Shown in pieces: positions 33,926-44,754 of a stretch of DNA of 64,000 nucleotides. Within the stretch, counting starts at the first letter, position 1. Each line of letters opens with the position of its first letter. The position numbers and the translations under genes were made by a program. A model generated the notes under the pieces. It saw only the letters and a program-made list of their open reading frames with translations, was not told the DNA's origin and ran no database searches. The DNA lies in contig NW_020653945.1 in assembly GCF_003589595.1 (NCBI RefSeq), forward strand, positions 24,049,909-24,113,908, in the 5' to 3' direction. The stretch is from Hyposmocoma kahamanoa. Lineage: Eukaryota; Arthropoda; Insecta; Lepidoptera; Cosmopterigidae.

Positions 33926-33929
33926 TAGC

Positions 33930-34010
33930 TTAAAGGAAAAATCGTGGCTTCTCAACTAGAGATCTACGGTTCAAATCCCTGTCTTAGTACGTACCTTATG
34001 ACTTCAATTA
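33930..34010 (+). repeat. tRNA-like head of an unclassified SINE
   Basis: GATAGCTTAAAGG, then ACGGTTCAAATCCCTG resembles box A and box B spacing. No second copy in the window. Confidence 0.35.
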
Positions 34011-34289
34011 CTGCGTTACGTATATCTGAGAATGTTAATAACAAAATATCATGAATCAACCGAATAATTACATACAATATATTGAATAATAAACAATACA
34101 TATTATTAATAAAACAAACGTATCCAGTGGGTCTATAATTCAGTTGTACAGAGGACTGTGGATCTTTCGCTTTTATTCTGCCATATGACGTAACGGTTAG
34201 TACCACATCAAAAATAGTGGTATTATTAAAGAAACATCGGCCGGAAATCGAATGAATGGAGCTCTATATACTTTAATAGGTAGCCGAAA

Positions 34290-34805
34290 TGTCTCAAGAC
34301 TGACGCGACTGGCTGTTCATCGAGGCGTTCTGGTCCTAAGCCTAACGTATCGTACTGAGTGTTGGGTGTAGCAGAAAAAAACATGAAAGTAGGGTTAATG
34401 CTGTAGAAATGAGAGCTTTACAGAATATGTGTCGTATTAGTTTTAAAGACAGAATGCCCAACAGTGTAGTAAGAGAGCGTTCTGGTATGAAACATGATGT
34501 AGCGACCAGGAGAGAGAGAGGGTTGCTTCGATGATTTGGTAATGTAGAATGAATGAATGTTGGTAGGTTGACGGCACAAATTTATAGAGCGAATGTGGAT
34601 GGAGGTGTGGGGAGAGGTAGACGTAGGCGTATATTATCTCAATCAGATTGGGGATCACCTCAAAAAGAGCCGAGTTGAAAGTATCAAGAATAAACGGACA
34701 CGTATGGCGAGATTGATGGGAGTAGAGGAGGCGAAGGAGGTTTGTCAGGAACGTAGCCGGTGGAGGTCAACAGTCTCTGCCCACCTCAGTAGGAGACGGG
34801 CGTGA
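34290..34805 (+). pseudogene. LINE C-terminal fragment preceding the 45-bp array
   Basis: Translation gives SRLTRLAVHRGVL, ECWV.QKKHESRVNAVEMRAL, then ISFKDRMPNSVVRERSGMK and a basic GRGRRRR stretch, ending with EEAKEVCQERSRWRSTVSAH and RRRA before TGA. This is the C-terminal region of a LINE family widespread in Lepidoptera; a second, more decayed copy is at 45250-45735. Several TGG tryptophan codons have become TGA or TAG, and there is a frameshift near 34620, so the copy is dead. Confidence 0.8.
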
Positions 34806-35332
34806 TAATATGTATTTAGTAAAAGTAGCCTCTGTGGGAGATAGGCGTGATGATATGTATTTAGTAAGCGAAGTCTCAGTGGGAGACAGGCCTGATGATA
34901 TGTATTTAGTCATCGAAGCCTCAGTGGGAGATAGGCCTGATGATATGTATGTAGTAAACGAAGCCTCAGTGGGAGATAGGCGTGATGATATATATTTAGT
35001 AAACGAAGCCTCAGTGGGAGATAGGCGTGATGATATGTATTTAGTAAACGAAGCCTCAGTGGGAAATAGGCGTGATGATATGTATGTAGTAAACGAAGCC
35101 TCAGTGGGAGATAGACGTGATGATATATATTTAGTAAACGAAGCCTCAGTGGGGGATAGGCGTGATGATATGTATTTAGTAAACGAAGCCTCAGTGGGAA
35201 ATAGGCGTGATGATATGTATTTAGTCAACGAAGCCTCAGTGGGACACAGGCATGATGATATGTGTTTAGTAAACGAAGCCTTAGCGGGAGATAGGCGTAA
35301 TGATATGTATTTAGTAAACGAAGCCGTTGTAG
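34790..35332 (+). repeat. 45-bp tandem array, about 12 units
   Basis: Unit of 45 bp with AAACGAAGCCTCAGTGGGAG, then GGCGTGATGATATGTATTTA. It is continuous with the LINE 3' end: the first unit contains the LINE stop codon (GGGCGTGATAATATGTATTT). Because 45 is a multiple of 3 and the units lack stops, both strands are open (plus 34810-35337, 15-residue period ASVGDRRDDMYLVNE; minus 34767-35228). Units 4-6 and 7-9 form a 135-bp higher-order duplication. I do not regard either frame as a gene. Confidence 0.92.
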
Positions 35333-35478
35333 CCTAAAGGTTTGACCTACATACTCTCGCTGAGGGCGTGGGTTCGAAAATGGGACTACATATTTTAGTT
35401 TTTTAGTTTTTCCAAAATTAATTTGAATTATGAACTTTTCGGTGAAGGAAAATGTCATGAGGAAACTGCACACATCTG
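35326..35478 (+). mobile_element. SINE-J 5' part (tRNA-derived, RTE-partner type)
   Basis: GTTGTAGCCTAAAGGTTTGA (box A-like), GGGCGTGGGTTCGAAAATGG (box B-like), then TTTTCGGTGAAGGAAAATGT and GAGGAAACTGC. This resembles lepidopteran SINEs whose 3' tails end in GATGAT repeats; the 3' part is missing here. It abuts the 45-bp array. Confidence 0.6.
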
Positions 35479-35489
35479 AAAAAAAACAC

Positions 35490-35605
35490 TCAGAGCTTTA
35501 AATCGCAAAGATCTGAGGGGCACTGCCACAGCGCCCGTCATTCTGAGAGATCAGTTAACAAGACCCACGTGCCTATAATTTCACCACATACAAACTTAAG
35601 CCTAT
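35490..35605 (+). repeat. Rep-B fragment
   Basis: CACTCAGAGCTTTAAATCGC to GTGCCTATAATTTCACC. Confidence 0.75.
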
Positions 35606-35919
35606 GACGCTTTTTCCCCTCCCAGTCGAATCGTAAAAACACATTGCGGTGTTTTTAACAAATATTTGCATCGAATCAATGAGTCTGCTTAATCTCGTTA
35701 ATCGATAAAGGTTTTATTTGTTTCCAGTAAAACGTTTTTGCGTACGTGTTTACTTTTCATTGTTGGGTTTTGAACTTCACTTTCACGGTTTTGTATTGTT
35801 TAAAAAATGTGGCAAATTTTTCTAATATCTGAAAATAATACTTAGGCCTGTGGACAACGAATCTATTATCCCTTACGACTTCATTCATCTCATAGAGATT
35901 GTAAGATAGATATAGTATA

Positions 35920-35985
35920 AACTGGCGTATAGCTTACCATCAGGCGCACCACTTGTTCTTCCCGTCAGTTGATATTATAACAAAA
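35920..35985 (-). repeat. Rep-B end fragment
   Basis: CTTACCATCAGGCGCACC, then CCCGTCAGTTGATATTATAA. Confidence 0.7.
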
Positions 35986-36002
35986 AAAAAAACTGCACAC
36001 AC

Positions 36003-36049
36003 CATTGACTTACAATTATATGGACGTCGGGTCCGCGCTAAAAAGTGTC
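36003..36049 (+). mobile_element. MITE-C copy 5, cut by assembly gap
   Basis: The first 47 bases of MITE-C, ending GCTAAAAAGTGTC at the N run. Right end and right target duplication are not in the assembly. Confidence 0.85.
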
Positions 36050-36449
36050 NNNNNNNNNNNNNNNNNNNNNNNNNNNNNNNNNNNNNNNNNNNNNNNNNNN
36101 NNNNNNNNNNNNNNNNNNNNNNNNNNNNNNNNNNNNNNNNNNNNNNNNNNNNNNNNNNNNNNNNNNNNNNNNNNNNNNNNNNNNNNNNNNNNNNNNNNNN
36201 NNNNNNNNNNNNNNNNNNNNNNNNNNNNNNNNNNNNNNNNNNNNNNNNNNNNNNNNNNNNNNNNNNNNNNNNNNNNNNNNNNNNNNNNNNNNNNNNNNNN
36301 NNNNNNNNNNNNNNNNNNNNNNNNNNNNNNNNNNNNNNNNNNNNNNNNNNNNNNNNNNNNNNNNNNNNNNNNNNNNNNNNNNNNNNNNNNNNNNNNNNNN
36401 NNNNNNNNNNNNNNNNNNNNNNNNNNNNNNNNNNNNNNNNNNNNNNNNN
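36050..36449. other. Assembly gap, 400 N
   Basis: Exactly 400 N. Frames reported across it are artefacts. Confidence 0.99.
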
Positions 36450-36806
36450 TGTTCAACCTCATCCCCCCTTCCCCGTTCCTGCTCAGAAGCACGCGTGCTG
36501 GCCTTGGTAGTCACCGTTTCACTACCTGCCGCATTCCATCGCGTACTAAAAGGTTTGGTGGCTCCTTTCTCTGCCGCACGGTTGACAAATGGAACTCCCT
36601 TCCGACGCATGTCTTCCCTCCCTCTTATGATATGGGGTCCTTCAAACGAGGCGTGAAGAGGCATATTGTAGGCAGGCAGGGTGGAGGTGGCTAGTGCAGT
36701 GAGGGTTTCATCGCTGCACTAGGTTCCTTCGCGTTTGGATACCACTTTCCACTTAACATCAGGTGGAGTGGAGTCATTTGCCTGTCAAGTATAAAAAAAA
36801 AAAAAT
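36450..36806 (+). pseudogene. LINE C-terminus, 3' UTR and poly(A)
   Basis: An open frame from the gap edge to TAG at 36692-36694. It includes RTKRFGGSFLCRTVDKWNSL and PPSYDMGSFKRGVKRH, the pattern (SF..RT...WN.LP..VFP..Y....FK..V..H) of a lepidopteran LINE ORF2 C-terminus. The 3' UTR with CACTTAACATCAGGTGGAG (with small differences) ends in an A13 run at 36793-36805. The upstream part is hidden by the gap. Confidence 0.75.
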
Positions 36807-36841
36807 AGAAGTGTACATATTAATTTTTCAAATTAACCACA

Positions 36842-36988
36842 ATGGATGAAAATCGAACAGAAGAATGTATAGAGAATGTAAAACAACACCAACAACATGA
36901 TTCTACTCATTCTAATTTAAGTTTCGAATTTTTTGTCGTCATATTGCCGAACCTTATAGTATTCATTTTGATTACATTGAGAAAATAA
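36842..36988 (+). CDS. Candidate 48-residue membrane micropeptide
   Basis: ATG in a reasonable context (ACCACAATGG), 48 codons, TAA overlapping an AATAAA. The N-terminal 28 residues are polar and acidic/His-rich (MDENRTEECIENVKQ...). They are followed by one strongly hydrophobic stretch, FFVVILPNLIVFILITL, and a C-terminal RK. That is the layout of a single-pass tail-anchored small protein. It lies just after a LINE A tail. AT-rich DNA readily produces hydrophobic frames, so chance is quite possible. No family recognised. Confidence 0.22.
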   Translation: MDENRTEECIENVKQHQQHDSTHSNLSFEFFVVILPNLIVFILITLRK

Positions 36989-37129
36989 AGGTAACGACCG
37001 GATTCTAATACGTTCTGCTTCATTCTTTTTATCTTGTTTTTTAACAAAATAAGTAAAAGTAATGTTTCTTCGTCAGAATCCATCGCGTAACTGAGTCGAA
37101 AGATAAAACATCACTAAAAATGTGATCGC

Positions 37130-37175
37130 ATTTCAGCAGCGCGGTCGCCGCGCGACTGGAACGCGCCCTAACATT
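37130..37175. repeat. One end similar to MITE-P
   Basis: GGAACGCGCCCTAACATTAC resembles the right end of the element at 52949-53282; no partner end found. Confidence 0.35.
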
Positions 37176-37289
37176 ACAAAATTTAACTTGGTATAACATT
37201 GTAATTTTTAAGTTTTTTATTTGAGTATCACGATGCTTCATCATGACATTCAATTATTTTTGTGAAATTACTCCACTACTATAATTATT

Positions 37290-37480
37290 ATTAGAAAGAT
37301 CGAAAACAAAGAAAACATTCCTTCGACCCGGCTGAATTCGCGTTTAGCGTTGTCCAGCAAACTGTGCTAGATGCTATGCCAATTAAGCTATGGCACGAAC
37401 CAACGGACTCTAGGAGTTTTATGTGATTGATCTTTGTTTTTGGTTTTGAACGACGTTTTTCCCGTAGCGCCATCTATGAG
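37290..37480 (-). mobile_element. SINE-N copy, diverged
   Basis: GACCCGGCTGAATTCGCG, ATGCCAATTAAGCTATGGC and CGTAGCGCCATCTATGAG in inverse orientation relative to 37705. Confidence 0.55.
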
Positions 37481-37579
37481 TAATCTATTTCTCCACTCAG
37501 CCAACTACCTTTACAGCTTGGTAGCTGGCGACAGACTAGAGATGTCGCTATGGTATAACTTTTTTTTATAATTATTAAT

Positions 37580-37725
37580 ACAAAGATCGATCACTCAGAA
37601 AAATTCCTTTGATCCGGCCGGATTCGAACCGACGTCTTCTAGCAAAGTCTAATCTGTAAAGTGTGACTGTCACTATCTAACTGGGTGACGATATAATTAG
37701 ATTTTTCGTAGATGGCGTTACGGCT
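37580..37725 (-). mobile_element. SINE-N partial copy, inverted partner
   Basis: CACTCAGAAAAATTCCTTTG and GGCCGGATTCGAACCGACG are the reverse complement of the 3' half at 37830-37885. It and the next copy form an inverted pair. Confidence 0.6.
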
Positions 37726-37925
37726 AAAAAGTCGTTGAAAAACCAAATACAAAGACAACAAGCACATAGAAAAATTCGTGAGTCCCGCTGGTTTGTTCTG
37801 TGGCTTAGTTGGTATAGCGTCTGCCACGGTATGCTAGAAGACGTCGGTTCGAATTCGGCCGGATCGAAGGAATCTTTTCTGAGTGTTTGATCTTTGTATT
37901 TGTATTAACAATCTTTGTATTAACA
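37705..37925 (+). mobile_element. SINE-N copy (tRNA-derived)
   Basis: GTAGATGGCGTTACGGC leader, tRNA-like TGTGGCTTAGTTGGTATAGC (box A) and GGTTCGAATTCGGCC (box B), then GAAGGAATCTTTTCTGAGTG and a TTTGTATT tail. Confidence 0.65.
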
Positions 37926-38356
37926 AACTTGTAGAGTATTTCACAAAAAACAATTGAATATCAATTCAATACAAATTTAAAATGTTCTTTTTATTTACTA
38001 TAAACATCACATCTAAAGAAACCGTGATTTAGGTACACATGACTGCGATAAATTACTTCGACGTATATTTATGCACTGCTATCCTCATGTAACATGTAAT
38101 TGGAGTCAATGTATTTGATAAGGGCGGTCCAGGCTGTTGGCAACATCAGCCACGAACCTATTAGCACTGCCTTGTACATGCGGAATCACGGAGGCAGACG
38201 GCTCTCTCACGAATAATAGCGCGAACATGCATGTGTGCCACCGCAAACATGCTCGGATGCACTCCAATGTCGCGGCAGCCATTACCATTCTGAAACCGTT
38301 GTTATATTGGATCCTCAAGGTATTCAGCGAATACAATGAAAAAACACAATACAGAT

Positions 38357-38634
38357 CATTGACTTACAATTATATGGACGTCGGGTCCGCGCTAAAAAGT
38401 GTCCGAACTTATAGGGCGTTAAAATCGTATACAGAGCGTCATTCACGCTTTAGTCTTCGTTTGTTCGACTGACAGCGAAGCAAGCAAAATTAGACAGTAC
38501 TGCGATGACATTACAATTGAAATTCAACGTTTTAGCTTTTTCATATTCCTTTACATGTTTAAATAGGTTGACTTGGGACATTTTTTTCGTGGTTTTTCTA
38601 TTGGACCCGTCGTCTATTTATTTGTAAGTCAATG
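38357..38634 (+). mobile_element. MITE-C copy 6
   Basis: 278 bp with an internal 8-base deletion (ACATGTTTAAATAGG). Perfect 8-bp target duplication ATACAGAT (38349-38356, 38635-38642). Confidence 0.93.
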
Positions 38635-38642
38635 ATACAGAT

Positions 38643-40710
38643 TAACAATTGAACGAACATGTAAATAGAGTCTATTTTGTATGACAAAAATAAAATAAAT
38701 CCGAAATACTGGATGGATTCTTTCATTGCTAAAGGCATAAATAAAGCTAACCTAGCTATCAGTTGTGTTATACTCACACAAAATAAAATTATAAATACGA
38801 CAAAAATATTATTTATTAGTAAGTGAGGAGAGGACGATTGTTATATAGGACGCCTCGTTGTCAGGAATTCGCATTGTCATAGGGTCCAGAATGGCGGAAA
38901 TCTTGAAATAAAGTCTCACACTATGGTTACAGACGTTAGGATGGTTAAAGGTTACAGATTAATAGCACAGAAGCTGATTTACTTCATTTAATTATCAATT
39001 ACACAGTAGCTCTTAGGATCACGAGGATCGAAAGGGATTAAAAATGTGAAACACGATGAGTTCAATACTGGGCTGGCGCACCACCGATTGGTTCGGTCTC
39101 AACCTCAAGTACGGCCGCTCTCTCTCCCGTTTCTCCCACATAAGCGCACTCGATTGACTAACCCAACTGCCACCGGTTAGACTCATCCTACCAACATCAC
39201 AAGTGACAACTGTCACATCCGGCGGCGCTAGCTCTGTATTGACCACACCCAAGCGTACTGTTTGATGAGTCACTAGACTAAATGATAGGTGGCATTGTAA
39301 TTAATTAATAGGCAATCCTAGTTCAATGATGCGTGTGAGTGGCTGTGATATATATTATATTCTACATTTAGACATTGGTGTTCTGCAGGAAGTCATTTTC
39401 GGGCTACAAGTGTTTAAATTGCATAAAATTTAAAAAACCTTTTTATTTGGAACTAATACAAAATGTACGTGATTTATCAGTGTGATAATAAGTACAGTAG
39501 TCAACAAGGTTTTGTCACAGCTAATAAATGCTCGAATATCTAGAATGGAGAATGGGACGTTACACGAATCTCCTCTTATTCGTAATTAAATAGAAAACGG
39601 TACAAGAAAAAATAAAATATAATTGAAAGTCTGTCCAGTACGCTAATATATCGCTGAAATGTCTGATATAGTACCTGTGGCATTTAAAAATAATAACTGA
39701 CAAATAAAAACAAAAGAAAGCCGAACAAAAGCGCATCATAGAACTTATTCGTCAGTTGGAAATGCATGGGAACACTTTAAAACATTCGCGTATGTTCTAG
39801 AGAATACTTGTCTGACACGTCTCACCAACTTTTCATACAAAACTCTTTGTTTGAATGCAAAACTTCGCTCCAAAAACTATTGTACAAATGGCGAAAATAT
39901 TAAGTTTACATGCAACTGCAAACTCACACAAAAAAACACAAACTTCGACATTCTGCAATATGAACAACAAAAAACAATTCATTACTTCTGTATTTGTGAG
40001 GACCAGTACTCAGCGACTGACGCAGAATTATCAGTGGCGTTGTGCAGGTCCTCAGGTGTGCAAGTGTAGGGGCGCGCAGGACAAGACAAAAGATGTGCCA
40101 TGGTCTGAGGAGAGACACCACAAATATACGCGCTGTCAGAGCTATGCACGCTCTCCTTGCTTCGGCTGAGTTAGGTCGGCAGTCTATTTAAAGAGTTCCA
40201 AGTGTGACGAGATAGATTACTAATTTATAGCTAATTTGGCCCGTATAGGATGTAAAGGTCCAAACAAAATATGTCAATGCCGGGGAATACCGCAGCTCCC
40301 ATTTAAAAATTGTAAAGTAATCTTTTACGCCATGGGAGAGGCGAGAGTTTAAAATAAATATCCAAAATAATAATAACCATATTAATATTTTAGTTCACAA
40401 ATAACAACTTATAAATCAGTGTGGCAATGTGTGTGTAGCGTGCATAAGCATTCTGGTCACTTATTTTTCTTGCTTCGTGTCCAAGAATTTTGCATTTTGT
40501 TACTAGGCTCGGTCTGAGTCTTGGTAAAAGTTTGAAAGTTTGTTTTTAACATTTCGGTAGGAGCGCATTTTGAGAAAATGTATTTGAATACTCGTTTCTT
40601 TTATTTATAAGTTTTTAAAAGGATTCTTTCTGTATGTGTAAGAATTCTGGAAAAATGTTTGTAAAGACAATACAAAAAGTAGTAAAATTGTTCGTTGGTT
40701 GGGACAACCT
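38643..40710. other. Noncoding DNA, no feature supported
   Basis: 38820-39290 is less AT-rich and holds TTATATAGGAC and AATAAAGTC motifs about 60 bases apart, an LTR-like order, but I cannot find matching ends. Overlapping short frames at 39850-40170 are in different phases and show no motif. Confidence 0.4.
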
Positions 40711-40737
40711 AGAATAGAATAGAATAGAATAGAATAC
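40711..40737. repeat. (AGAAT)n short tandem repeat
   Basis: Five AGAAT units followed by ACGTTTATTTGCC, a style seen at minus-strand LINE tails. Confidence 0.85.
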
Positions 40738-40763
40738 GTTTATTTGCCTAAGGCATCTAATTA

Positions 40764-40968
40764 AATAAATAACGCACACATTAAACATTACTAGGGAAAC
40801 CCTGTGTCGCGGGTGTCATGGACACACACATAGACAACCACAAATTACACCCAAACTCACGAGAGAAATAAATGTAAGCCATACAAACATTTCTCCCGGC
40901 CCGGGAATCGAACCTGGGACCTCTGGATGGCAGTCCGGCATGGTAACCGTGCGGCCACGGAGGCAGTT
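40764..40968 (-). mobile_element. SINE-A copy, full length
   Basis: Complete; GCAGAG of the anticodon-arm region is changed to CCAGAG. Confidence 0.9.
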
Positions 40969-40969
40969 A

Positions 40970-41590
40970 AATTTTGATAAAATTTGATATAATTTTGTTA
41001 AAATTTATCTTAGGTTGTAATCTTTCTTCAATAGTTCAATTTTCTTTTCGCAAAAAATCATTACATCTTTAAGGCGACCATTTTGAAACCCGAACACGAG
41101 AAGACATGTCGCTTTGATGTTTTTTTTTTATGGGGTCTCTTTATGTCGGAATAGTGTGTTTTGGCATCGTTGCTTTGCGGTTATGTGAAGTTTACAACAT
41201 TAAGTAGAGAATCTCGTAAGTTACAGATGTAGATTGTTGTTTAAGATTGAAATTCTTTTAACTGCTGTTTACGGGAAATAACTTTTGTGCTGAGGAAGTA
41301 AATGTATTAAAAGAACAATTTTAGAAACAAAAAAGGACAACATTTAGACTTAACTGATGTGATCAAGTGAAATGAGAATCCCGTCTCCGGTACTTATATG
41401 CGAATTACTCTAGTAATGGACGATTCAACTTTGCAAAGCTAGATTTGCAATTCCTGATAAATATCTAAACAGGTCGTGTAATCTATTTAACCACTATTTG
41501 TAGTTTCAATATTATAATCAAGAATATAGCTAAAGCTGTGACATCAAACACGTGAGCAACATGCAATAGGTACTGACATTGTATTTATTA
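40970..41590. other. AT-rich DNA, no feature seen
   Basis: No ORF or recognisable repeat. Confidence 0.45.
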
Positions 41591-42312
41591 TGCAGTGGGG
41601 ATTTGTGGAAAAAAGAATTCCTTTAATCCAGGGGGAAAATCAAGCAAATTGTTTGATTATTCATTCAAGATTATTTCAACATTTAACTCAACGATTTAAT
41701 GAAAGCACATTTTTGTGTCGTGATAATATGACGATTTTGGCGTCGAAAATCCGTTTGTGTTATTGTCTTATCACAGATTTGGCACATACAAGAATAATAT
41801 GTACCCTTGGTATAATAAAGCCACATGTTTGCATCCGTCAAAAGTTCTTTTATCCCATGAAAACCATAAAAATAATACGCACTACATGAAACATTATGTA
41901 CGGACAACGGTACATCAGACTACACATTTTTGTTCGAAAATCGCCTCCAGTGCAACGGAACAAGATACGTCAGTATGTAGCTTGATGTGCTGGCGTGTGT
42001 ACATGTGAAATTTGTTCTCGACATGATCTTTGTTCTCACTGTATTCATTTGGATGGAAGAGATCTTGGTTACGGATAAGTCGACCTTAGCTAACCTTTCG
42101 TGTAATTATTATTTTTTGTATTTGTTAGGTGCAATGAAGAATACTTACATAATTTAAACAAAAAAAAGTTATCGACTAAATTGCACTTGTAGAATCTTTA
42201 ATCCACTCTCTTTACAAATTATCGTTTAGCAGAGGTGGCTTTATTATATCAAGGGTGCGAATAATATTACCTTAGTGGGATTAATGGATTTTTTTCACAA
42301 ATCCCCACTGCA
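41591..42312. mobile_element. MITE-E: 722-bp TIR element
   Basis: TIRs begin TGCAGTGGGGATTTGTG at both ends (17 identical bases), then become imperfect (AAAAAAG... and AAAAAAATCC..., each with TTAATCC). No transposase frame. The CAGTGGGG-type end is compatible with hAT-like elements, but I see no matching flanking duplication, so the superfamily is open. Internal modules recur at 47.32-47.48 kb and, inverted, at 51.40-51.51 kb. Short frames inside are by-products. Confidence 0.7.
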
Positions 42313-42479
42313 CAGCAATTGCGTCAGTGAGGATTATGGAATATAGCCGTATGATATGCCATATGATAAATTACGACATTCAGAAATCTTAATTTTTAGG
42401 ATTTCGTTAAATACGCACCTATACAAGGACATAGAGGAACGTTAAAAAAGGTAGATTTATGACAACAACGTTCCTATTA

Positions 42480-43110
42480 TGAATTCGAATTCGAATTCAT
42501 TTATTCTCAGGCCAATTAGTCCATATTTGTTAGTAAAAATCTTATAATCTAAGTTAGTAGACACAAGAAGAACAATTGCAATACATTAAATTAAATTACA
42601 TTATTATTATAAACGCATTATTATGTGTTCACGTGCAACTCTTTGAACCTACGGTAAAACAGTAGAGTCCATTCTTCCTCATATCATCTTTAGGATACCA
42701 TTGGTGCTCCCACGCAATCGCAACATTCGTAACGCACTTTTTTTTGCGCATGATTCAGTAAAAATCATCAACACACGCATCCGCAAACATAACAGAGGCA
42801 CTGCAAAAGCGAGGAAGCCTCAACAGAACCCTAAAGATGTTATCGTACATTACACGTAAGGCGTTGTACGCTCGCTGTGTGAAGTTGGTCCACAGTGCAC
42901 CTGTATAAAAATTCTGGCAGTAAGCTCTGAAAAGAGTTTTTACATTTATAGAGCACCTAGGAAACCTCTGAGTCAACATGTTACCGCATACCGACGACGC
43001 CCTGCGCTCCTTCTCAACGTCATCATCTCCAAGATTTTGAACTTTGCTATTGTCTAGGCTGTTATTGACGAACAGCTCAGCTAAGGGTTTCTAACACAGA
43101 CCACAGTTTC
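42480..43110 (-). pseudogene. LINE C-terminus with (GAATTC)3 tail
   Basis: On the minus strand, after a broken upstream part, translation reads RFPRCSINVKTLFRAYCQNF, then LRVMYDNIFRVLLRLPRFC, SASVMFADACVDDFY and, after a stop, IMRKK. This order matches LINE ORF2 C-termini that end with short-repeat tails. The 3' tail is three GAATTC units at 42481-42500. In-frame stops show that it is dead. Clade not assigned. Confidence 0.7.
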
Positions 43111-44084
43111 TAATGTCTTCAAGTAAAACTCCTGCTTCATGTATATACTTTGTAATGATGTTGTTATTGGTACAATATAAAATTATGTTAACAAATGAAA
43201 TAATTAAGTACGGCGGTGGACGGTTACGGAGTGCTGGTGCGCACTCCCCAGTAACTTGTTCTGTAGTAGCATTCTATCGCAGCAGGGTTAAGAGTCTATA
43301 CAACAAGTGTTGAATTAATTACTTTGGACAAAATTAGTGAAAATTGAGGATATGCACTGATTACTTTACGTTGTGAAAACACGACGCCTAAAAATTTTCA
43401 CGTTTGAATAAAAAACATATATCAATAGGTACTGAACTAAATAGAACATGTATAGCATAAAATATATATTTTTAAAGTGGCTTTATGTGTAGTGTGTAAA
43501 AAATTAATTCTGAAATAAAGCCAGTGTCCCTGCTCTTGACTCAAGTAAAATTTTTCTCGTATTACTATGGGAAAAATTTGAATTCAAACTGAGGTAGTAC
43601 CAATACTTAACAGTTATCATGGTTCAACCTTTTCTAAGCATACCTCTAAATATGTCCATGAGTGTATTATATACAATGTTACATAAGAAACCTACGGGTA
43701 TTAAAAGAATTTCTGCAACAAAAAGAAGTTATTTTTTTAAAAGTACATTTCACCTTCTCAGACACCATTTTGAAATTAAGCTAGACATTAAGTTAATAAA
43801 TATTTGTTTTAGCTGAAAATTTCTTAATTTTCTAATAAGGGAGTTTAAATACAAGCTGTGTAACACTATCACGTACATTTGAACACCAGCTGACGTCAGC
43901 TAGTTAGGAGGTCAGGACGCGTTCACGTTGAGATAACCTGGATGTTAAAGCAAATAGCGACGTTGACAACTTATCGGGTAGACATAACTTTATCTTTGGA
44001 GAAACGTGAATTTTATTCCTAGTTTTCTTTGTTAGGTCAAATTGGAATTTCTTGGTTGTTTCATATCGTTTATTGTGTTCATGA
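43111..44084. other. AT-rich DNA, no feature supported
   Basis: Frames at 43113-43313 and 43619-43816 have no motif and AT-driven composition. Confidence 0.4.
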
Positions 44085-44150
44085 TCAGATGTAATTCCAA
44101 GAACTTTTCAAGTCCGCTTTTCAAGTACTCTGTGCTGAATATATTATTTC
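44085..44150 (+). repeat. Rep-I end fragment
   Basis: GATGTAATTCC, then TCAAGTACTCTGTGCTGA. Confidence 0.5.
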
Positions 44151-44159
44151 TTTAGATAT

Positions 44160-44228
44160 ACGTATGAAGGCCCTCTTGGGGTAAGTGTCTGGACTGTTTA
44201 TAGACTGTTTAAAAGGGAGTGTTTTAAA
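44160..44228 (-). repeat. Rep-G fragment
   Basis: CTTGGGGTAAGTGTCTGGAC and AGGGAGTGTTTTAAAC. Confidence 0.45.
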
Positions 44229-44229
44229 C

Positions 44230-44560
44230 TTTTAAAATCATTTTAATTTTAGGAAATGATACTATTTTTCCGAATTTAAATCACGTATATTTGTTTTTTC
44301 AAACAAACCAAAATTTCGGGCCCTTTACAGGTCCCATGGTCACGGTTGACTGGGGTGGTACAGTCATCAACCAGTTACGTCTAATATTAATGCAAACCAC
44401 CCTATTTTTTCACTGTAGTTACAAAAGTTATTATTTAAATACCTTATTTTTAATTTTACAAAGAAGCATAAGAAACGCAGCTGCTGGAAGAGGCCATTGA
44501 AATTAACAACCATCCTAATTTCAATAGGGGAGTTGGTTTGGTATCCAGTATTTCGACTGA
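44230..44560. pseudogene. PLE remnant: inverted K repeat plus GIY-YIG end
   Basis: 44230-44465 is the K segment on the minus strand (GGGCCCTTTACAGGTCCCAT, GTTACGTCTAATATTAATGC). Immediately after it, on the plus strand, 44476-44550 translates to ETQLLEEAIEINNHPNFNR. At 11.6 kb the same two pieces are in the same orientation, so here K is inverted relative to the coding end. Inverted or tandem terminal segments are usual for Penelope-like elements. Confidence 0.55.
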
Positions 44561-44754
44561 TGAAAAAACTCAAACAGACATAGGACTACAGTACTAATTT
44601 ATATGTTTTAATTTATAGTAATATTTATTATTAATTAATAATAAATGAAACTTAATAAAAATTCACATTGTTAAAATAAAATAATTTGTAAAATGTAAAT
44701 TGGAATATTTCTTTGTCGTATTAAAAATAACATTTGTGAACCAATTTAATAACA

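Noticed and set aside
34767..35337. Two long overlapping ORFs on opposite strands, and a CRISPR-like look of regular repeats
   Set aside because: Units are contiguous 45-bp repeats without unique spacers, derived from a LINE terminus; the frames are open only because the unit length is a multiple of three.
35953..36694. ORFs of 158-229 codons across the first gap
   Set aside because: They are open only because they consist mainly of N; likewise 54011-54574.
38820..39290. Solo LTR
   Set aside because: TATATAG and AATAAA are in LTR-like order, but I found no TG...CA ends, target duplication or second copy.
41590..42008. Overlapping ORFs of 74-99 codons
   Set aside because: They lie wholly in MITE-E, in different frames, with no transposase motif.
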